Source: Chloroflexota bacterium
GTDB lineage: Bacteria > Chloroflexota > Dehalococcoidia > UBA3495
Assembly: GCA_022571575.1 (NCBI GenBank)
Contig: JACZXN010000022.1
Location: 1-11,942, forward strand
Reading direction: 5' to 3'
DNA length: 11,942 nt
Each line of letters opens with the position of its first letter. Within the stretch, counting starts at the first letter, position 1. A program made the position numbers and the translations under genes. Shown piece after piece: positions 8,616 through 11,942 of this stretch. A model generated the notes under the pieces. The model was not told where the DNA came from. It saw nothing but the letters and a program-made list of their open reading frames with translations, and ran no database searches.

Positions 8616-9185
8616 TCAACTGGATGGTTCCAGGTTGATGATCCGGGCGGTGGCGTTTTCTCCGTCCACCTCCAGCATCCCGATGGTGCCCAAGACGCCC
8701 CGTTTGTGGCGTCTTCCAGGGTAGGTCGGGCTACCGGGGTTCATGATCAAAACCCCGTCCCAGTGGGTGACCAGTTCCTCGTGGGTATCGCCGAAAAGAA
8801 CGACGTCCACCGGCTCTTTGAACTTGCGGGCCATGATCTCCCGGCCGTTGCCGTCGGGGAACACCAACCCGGCGCCGTCGGGGCTGGTGGTAATCTTGGG
8901 GCCCGGCCATTGGATGTCGTGGACCATGCCGATGGACACGCCTTCAGCCCTGACCACTCGGGTTGTCATGGCCAGGCGGTCTCCCTCTTCCAAGGGGTCC
9001 TCGTAGCCCCGCACCGCCAGCAGCGGGGCCACCTGTTCCAGATAATCCAGGACTCCCAGGCATTCAAGATCGCCGCAGTGGAGGATCAGGTCCACTCCGC
9101 GCAGGGCGTCCAGGATCTTCACCGGCAGGTCCCTTCCGCTGCCCGCTGAGTGGGTGTCTGATATCACGCCGATCTTGACGGTCAT
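8616..9185 (-). CDS. YfcE/MJ0936-type metallophosphoesterase
   Basis: This is a 189-residue cytoplasmic calcineurin-like phosphoesterase, a family that hydrolyses phosphodiesters or phosphomonoesters with two metal ions. It begins MTVKIGVISDTHSA with the D-x-H metal motif (Asp10, His12). HCGDLE (37-42) supplies the bridging Asp39. MVHD (87-90) carries a likely metal His. FGDTHEEL (131-138) matches the final G-[HD]-T-H motif, and NPGSPTYP (149-156) is the standard family ending. Two ligand positions are unusual: the expected GN-x-D motif reads GYEDP (60-64), so the metal-binding Asn is Tyr61, and GHTH reads GDTH. I took ATG 9185 rather than the in-frame start at 9314, because the extra 43 residues are Pro/Arg-rich shadow sequence of the gene before it. 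The start overlaps that gene's stop (ATGA) and lacks its own ribosome site, so translation is probably coupled. The substrate is unknown. Confidence 0.85.
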   Translation of the reverse strand: MTVKIGVISDTHSAGSGRDLPVKILDALRGVDLILHCGDLECLGVLDYLEQVAPLLAVRGYEDPLEEGDRLAMTTRVVRAEGVSIGMVHDIQWPGPKITTSPDGAGLVFPDGNGREIMARKFKEPVDVVLFGDTHEELVTHWDGVLIMNPGSPTYPGRRHKRGVLGTIGMLEVDGENATARIINLEPSS

Positions 9186-10201
9186 GAATCGTCTGGCTGG
9201 GGGGCCAGGGCATCTATGGTGCGGCGGATAGCGGCCAGGTCGCTTCCGTGGGGGAAGGTGGCGATGGGCAGGTCGGCCCCCGCCTGCCGGAACTGGGCCA
9301 GTTGGTCTCGGCACTGCTGGGCCGTGCCCAGCACCGCCACATTCTCCAGCATCCGGTCCGACACGGCGGCGGCGGCCTGGTCCCGGTTTCTGGAGCTCCA
9401 GGCGTCCCGCACCGCCACGGCTTCGGTGGCGAAGCCGGCGCGGCTGAAACTATCGAAGTAATAGGACCCCATGCCGCCGATGTAGTACGCCATGTGGTCC
9501 CGCAGGAGTTGTTCCCCGTGGGCCAGGTCCTGGGGGCCGTCGGCGGCGTAGCACATGATGTAGGGGGCGACGGTCACATCGGCGATGTCCCGGCCGGCCT
9601 TGGCCGCGGCGAGGCCGATCTCTTCCCTCAGGTCGGGCAATCGGCCCCGGCTCACCCAGATGGGCAGCCAGCCGTCGGCCAACTCACCGGTCAAGGCCAG
9701 GTTCTTGGGCCCCAAACTGGCCACGTAGATGGGGACGCGCTCCTGCACCGGCGGAGACATCATGCGGAACCCTTCCATCTTGTAGACTCGGCCCTGGTGA
9801 TTCACGGGCCCACCGGCCAGCGCCTTGCGGATGATGTCGATGTACTCCCGGGTCCGCCCCAGAGGGGAATCGAAGGGCACCCCATGCCAGTTCTCCACCA
9901 CCACCCGCCCGCTGCTGCCCAAGCCCAAGATGGCGCGGCCCTGGGACAGGATGTCCAGGGAGGCGACGGTCTGGGCGATGATCGCCGGAGTCCGGCTGAA
10001 TACATTGACGATGCCGGCGCCCAGGCGCAGGTTCTCGGTGTGGCAGGCCACCATGGTCAGCACGGTGAAAACGTCCCGTCCCCAGGACTCTCCGGTCCAG
10101 AAGGAGTGATAGCCCAGGCTGTCGGCCTGTTGGGCCAGGGAGATCACATCCGCATCGGAAGTCTCCCGGCTGGCGTTGAGAAAGAATCCGATTTGGTCCA
10201 T
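9182..10201 (-). CDS. LLM class flavin-dependent oxidoreductase (F420- or FMN-type)
   Basis: This is a 339-residue member of the bacterial luciferase-like family, TIM-barrel enzymes that use F420 or reduced FMN to reduce or oxygenate diverse substrates. It opens with IGFFLNAS on strand 1. LAQQADSLGYHSFWTGE (22-38), then DVFTVLTMVACHTENLRLGA (43-62), FSRTP (68-72) and ILGLGSSGRVVVENWHG (91-107) follow the family order, with LADGWLP (174-180) and a C-terminal helix. It most resembles methylenetetrahydromethanopterin reductase-like F420 enzymes, but cofactor and substrate cannot be fixed. Start ATG 10201 is chosen because AGGAG lies 6 nt upstream (complement of 10208-10212); an in-frame GTG at 10219 would start before that site. 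It overlaps the phosphoesterase start by 4 bp. A 13-bp tandem repeat sits just upstream. SAR202-type Chloroflexota are known for expanded flavin-dependent oxygenase families. Confidence 0.88.
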   Translation of the reverse strand: MDQIGFFLNASRETSDADVISLAQQADSLGYHSFWTGESWGRDVFTVLTMVACHTENLRLGAGIVNVFSRTPAIIAQTVASLDILSQGRAILGLGSSGRVVVENWHGVPFDSPLGRTREYIDIIRKALAGGPVNHQGRVYKMEGFRMMSPPVQERVPIYVASLGPKNLALTGELADGWLPIWVSRGRLPDLREEIGLAAAKAGRDIADVTVAPYIMCYAADGPQDLAHGEQLLRDHMAYYIGGMGSYYFDSFSRAGFATEAVAVRDAWSSRNRDQAAAAVSDRMLENVAVLGTAQQCRDQLAQFRQAGADLPIATFPHGSDLAAIRRTIDALAPQPDDS

Positions 10202-10224
10202 CTTTAGCTCCTGCGGCACAATTT

Positions 10225-10250
10225 CCGTCAGAGAGTACCGTCAGAGAGTA
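10225..10250. repeat. Perfect 13-bp tandem repeat upstream of the LLM gene
   Basis: CCGTCAGAGAGTA occurs twice in direct tandem (10225-10237 and 10238-10250), ending 24 nt upstream of the LLM start codon on the minus strand. It would lie in the 5' leader or core promoter. It may be an operator with two sites on roughly the same helix face offset, or a slippage duplication. No clear -10/-35 pair was found nearby. Confidence 0.6.
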
Positions 10251-10325
10251 TCAGAAATGAAGGCATACCGAACCGTCATCGGAATCTTGGGGGCGAGCGG
10301 GAGAGGCGCGCCAGGAAAGGGCTGC

Positions 10326-10901
10326 TCAGTTGCGGCTTTCCCAGAGGGTGAAGTAGTCGGGCGAGTCGCCCTTGAGAGCTTCCGCCACCTGCTGCTCGTT
10401 CAATTTCTTTAGGATGGTCATTTCCCGCTGGACCAGATCGGCGATGGTGTGTTCCCACCGGTCGGACTCGGAGTCTTTGAAGTTGGAGTGAATCAGGTCC
10501 TTCAGGCCCTCCAATATCCTTCCGGTGTGGGCGGCCAGGGCGCCGCCGCTGACCACGTAGACAACCACCGACGGAATCTCGTCTTCGTCGTCCACCTGCA
10601 CCCCCAGCCGGTCAAGGATGAAGGTCATGGCGATGTCCCGCACCGTTTCCTCGACGATGATGGGCAGGTTGATGAAGTGGGAAAAGAGGAATTCGTTGGA
10701 TGAGCGCAGCGCCTCGGAGAACTCGGATTCCACCGTCCGGTAGAACTCCTCGTCGAATACGTCGTCGGTATTCAGAAGCAACACCTGAGGGTTCTCCTTC
10801 CGGGAGTCGATCACCAGGAATTCCGGCAGGTGTGGGAAGATGCAAAGTTGAATGTCGGGACGCCCGCCGTCGGGCAACTGTGGGTTGAACAACTGTTCCA
10901 T
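10326..10901 (-). CDS. Hypothetical acidic protein of unknown family
   Basis: I do not recognise this 191-residue protein. It has no signal peptide or convincing membrane helix and looks cytoplasmic. It is rich in Asp/Glu, with an N-terminal half of mixed strands (IQLCIFPHLPEFLVIDS, then PQVLLLNTDDVFDEEFY). A central helical part contains NEFLFSHFINLPIIVEETVR, followed by a hydrophobic strand PSVVVYVVSGGALAAHTG and a charged C-terminal helix (QREMTILKKLNEQQVAEAL). ATG 10901 is preferred; GGAG lies upstream (10914-10917) at a longish 12-nt spacing. A GTG at 10919 in frame would add six residues but has no ribosome site. Codon and amino-acid composition look like a genuine gene, unlike the reverse frames. 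It stands between the GT20 gene (180 bp upstream) and the LLM gene (124 bp downstream) on the same strand; no functional link can be read. Confidence 0.75.
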   Translation of the reverse strand: MEQLFNPQLPDGGRPDIQLCIFPHLPEFLVIDSRKENPQVLLLNTDDVFDEEFYRTVESEFSEALRSSNEFLFSHFINLPIIVEETVRDIAMTFILDRLGVQVDDEDEIPSVVVYVVSGGALAAHTGRILEGLKDLIHSNFKDSESDRWEHTIADLVQREMTILKKLNEQQVAEALKGDSPDYFTLWESRN

Positions 10902-10976
10902 GTGGTCTGCTTTCTCCACGCCTAGAGCGTCCTGAAGAGGTGAAGAAGAACTATGGGTGGGGCGGACTAAACCGCA

Positions 10977-11006
10977 GTATTAACACTTTAATCCTAGCTG
11001 CGCCAA
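10977..11006 (-). promoter_or_regulatory. Weak candidate promoter for the hypothetical gene
   Basis: In an AT-rich island on the minus strand, TTGGCG (11006-11001, 4 of 6) is followed after 18 bp by TAATAC (10982-10977, 3 of 6). An inverted repeat ATTAA-CACT-TTAAT (10979-10992) overlaps the -10 region and could be an operator. The matches are poor; AT-richness in a GC-rich window is the main support. Confidence 0.25.
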
Positions 11007-11040
11007 TTATCCACCTTCGAGTTCACGCCGGCAGCCGCGG

Positions 11041-11068
11041 CAGGGGAGGCCTCGAGGTGGACGCCTCG
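11041..11068 (-). terminator. Possible hairpin after the GT20 gene
   Basis: Just past the stop codon at 11081, CGAGG (11053-11057) can pair with CCTCG (11064-11068) around 6 nt, or alternatively GAGGC (11046-11050) with GCCTC (11063-11067). The stems are short, mutually exclusive and not followed by a T-run on the minus strand, so this is at best an inefficient or factor-dependent terminator. Confidence 0.25.
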
Positions 11069-11080
11069 GGCGATGACCCG

Positions 11081-11942
11081 TTAGAGCAGTTCCGAGATGT
11101 CCTGCATCTGCTGGTAGATCCAGTGGTTGATGTCTTCGCGGCAGACCGACTCGAACAGGCGCGCCGCCCGGTCCTTGCGGTCTTCGGGAGCCATGGTGAC
11201 CGCTTGGTACAGGGCCTGCATGGTGCCCTCGATGTCGGTGGGAGACACGCTGAGAGCGCCGTGGGCAAGCTGTTGGTGTACGCCGCTGCTGTGGGACAGG
11301 ACCAATACGCCGTCGCGGTTGTTCACCACCGGGCCTTCTTTGGCCACCAGGTTCATGCCCTCGATGATCGTGTTCACCAGCAGGGCGTCGTAGAGCTTCA
11401 TGCCGGCGATGGCCTGGGTGTAGTTGTTCTCGATAAAGGGCACGATGGGCTGCCAGTCATCGGTCCCATGGTTGTTGTTGATCTGCTGGATCACCTGCTG
11501 TATCTCGTCCATGTACCTTTGATACTGGCGTATGTGGGTGCGGGAAGGCACCAGGAAGGCCAGGAACTTGACCTTGCCTTTAAGCTCGGGATAGCGCGTG
11601 AGCATCAGCTCGTAAGCCCGGAAGCCGCGGACGATGTTCTTGTTGGGCTCGGCGCGGTCGATGCGGACGATGGTGAATTCTCCGGTGTCCGCCGACAGTT
11701 TCGCCTCATAGTCCAGGGCGCGGGGGGAGTTGGCGATGCGCTGTACTTCTTCCACGTTGATGGAGATGGGGTAGACCTTGACCGAGGTGGTGTGGCCACC
11801 GCGTTCCACGGTGTGGTTGTTCCGGTCTATGGTCACTTCCGGGACGAACTCTTCCACCGTGTCCAGGAAGCAGCGGACATCGCCGATGGTCTGGAAGCCC
11901 AGCAGGTCGGTGGCGCAGAGCGACTCACAGATGCGGCGGGTG
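11081..11942 (-). CDS. otsA: Trehalose-6-phosphate synthase-like glycosyltransferase (GT20), 5' end outside window
   Basis: The reading frame runs off the right edge, leaving the C-terminal 286 residues. E. coli OtsA has 474, so roughly the first 40 percent is missing. GT20 enzymes join glucose from a nucleotide sugar to glucose-6-phosphate, making trehalose-6-phosphate for osmotic and stress protection. Visible marks, numbered from the edge: TDLLGFQT (11-18); VKVYPISI (55-62), the family's PIGID position; VRIDRAEPNK (92-101), with the Arg/Lys pair spaced as OtsA Arg262/Lys267 for nucleotide phosphate binding; EGMNLVAKE (194-202) of the donor site; GVLVLSHSSG (211-220); and REDINHW (268-274) near the end. 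The DR-x-x-x-x-KN form resembles actinobacterial OtsA-like proteins. Where OtsA usually has Asp before GMNLVAKE, this protein has Glu. The in-frame GTG at 11857 is not the start, as family sequence continues upstream of it. Confidence 0.88.
   Translation of the reverse strand, partial: TRRICESLCATDLLGFQTIGDVRCFLDTVEEFVPEVTIDRNNHTVERGGHTTSVKVYPISINVEEVQRIANSPRALDYEAKLSADTGEFTIVRIDRAEPNKNIVRGFRAYELMLTRYPELKGKVKFLAFLVPSRTHIRQYQRYMDEIQQVIQQINNNHGTDDWQPIVPFIENNYTQAIAGMKLYDALLVNTIIEGMNLVAKEGPVVNNRDGVLVLSHSSGVHQQLAHGALSVSPTDIEGTMQALYQAVTMAPEDRKDRAARLFESVCREDINHWIYQQMQDISELL

Noticed and set aside
9186..9314. N-terminal extension of the phosphoesterase to 9314
   Set aside because: The 43 added residues are Pro/Arg-rich, lie within the LLM gene and precede a standard family N terminus at ATG 9185.
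9248..10207. 319-codon plus-strand frame opposite the LLM gene
   Set aside because: Shadow of the oxidoreductase, which has unmistakable family motifs; no ribosome site or motif supports the plus frame.
10305..10312. GGCGCGCC palindrome after the hypothetical gene as a terminator
   Set aside because: An 8-bp self-palindrome with no loop or T-run; common by chance in GC-rich DNA.

Overview
This window looks like a GC-rich bacterial chromosome segment, most likely from Chloroflexota (a SAR202- or Dehalococcoidia-like lineage). That placement is an inference from gene content and style. The window holds a DUF3179 lipoprotein, a K+-dependent-type membrane pyrophosphatase, a luciferase-like (LLM) flavin oxidoreductase, a peptide-type ABC transporter with an Ala/Thr/Pro-rich lipoprotein linker, and a GT20 enzyme that resembles actinobacterial OtsA-like proteins. 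No rRNA, tRNA, CRISPR array, integrase or transposase was seen.

Layout. Genes at 462-8374 are all on the plus strand and genes at 8616-11942 are all on the minus strand, so two transcription blocks converge. Plus strand: (1) a leader with a good sigma70-like promoter and two stem-loops, then an ABC solute-binding lipoprotein (462-2303), a long intergenic hairpin, a possible 15-codon ORF overlapping the next start, and two DppB/DppC-type permeases (2481-3431, 3448-4359). No ATPase gene follows. (2) A 456-bp gap. (3) A DUF3179 lipoprotein (4816-6099) with an internal repeat. (4) A promoter-like region and a 679-residue ion-pumping pyrophosphatase, hppA (6335-8374), closed by a strong 13-bp terminator hairpin that can serve both strands. 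About 195 bp of palindrome-rich, repeat-like DNA separates the blocks. Minus strand, read right to left: the 3' part of a trehalose-6-phosphate-synthase-like gene (running off the right edge, ending at 11081), an unrecognised acidic protein (10901-10326), an LLM oxidoreductase (10201-9182), and a YfcE/MJ0936-type metallophosphoesterase (9185-8616) coupled to it by an ATGA overlap.

How it fits together. The SBP and permeases form one importer missing its energy subunits. HppA would recover energy from pyrophosphate as an ion gradient. OtsA-like synthesis would serve osmotic or stress protection. The LLM/phosphoesterase pair is probably co-translated, but its shared substrate is unknown. I see no clearly new multi-gene system. 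The points most worth checking are the structured control elements of the ABC operon, the DUF3179 internal duplication, altered metal-site residues in the phosphoesterase, the changed donor-site residue in the GT20 protein, and the palindromic element between the converging genes.
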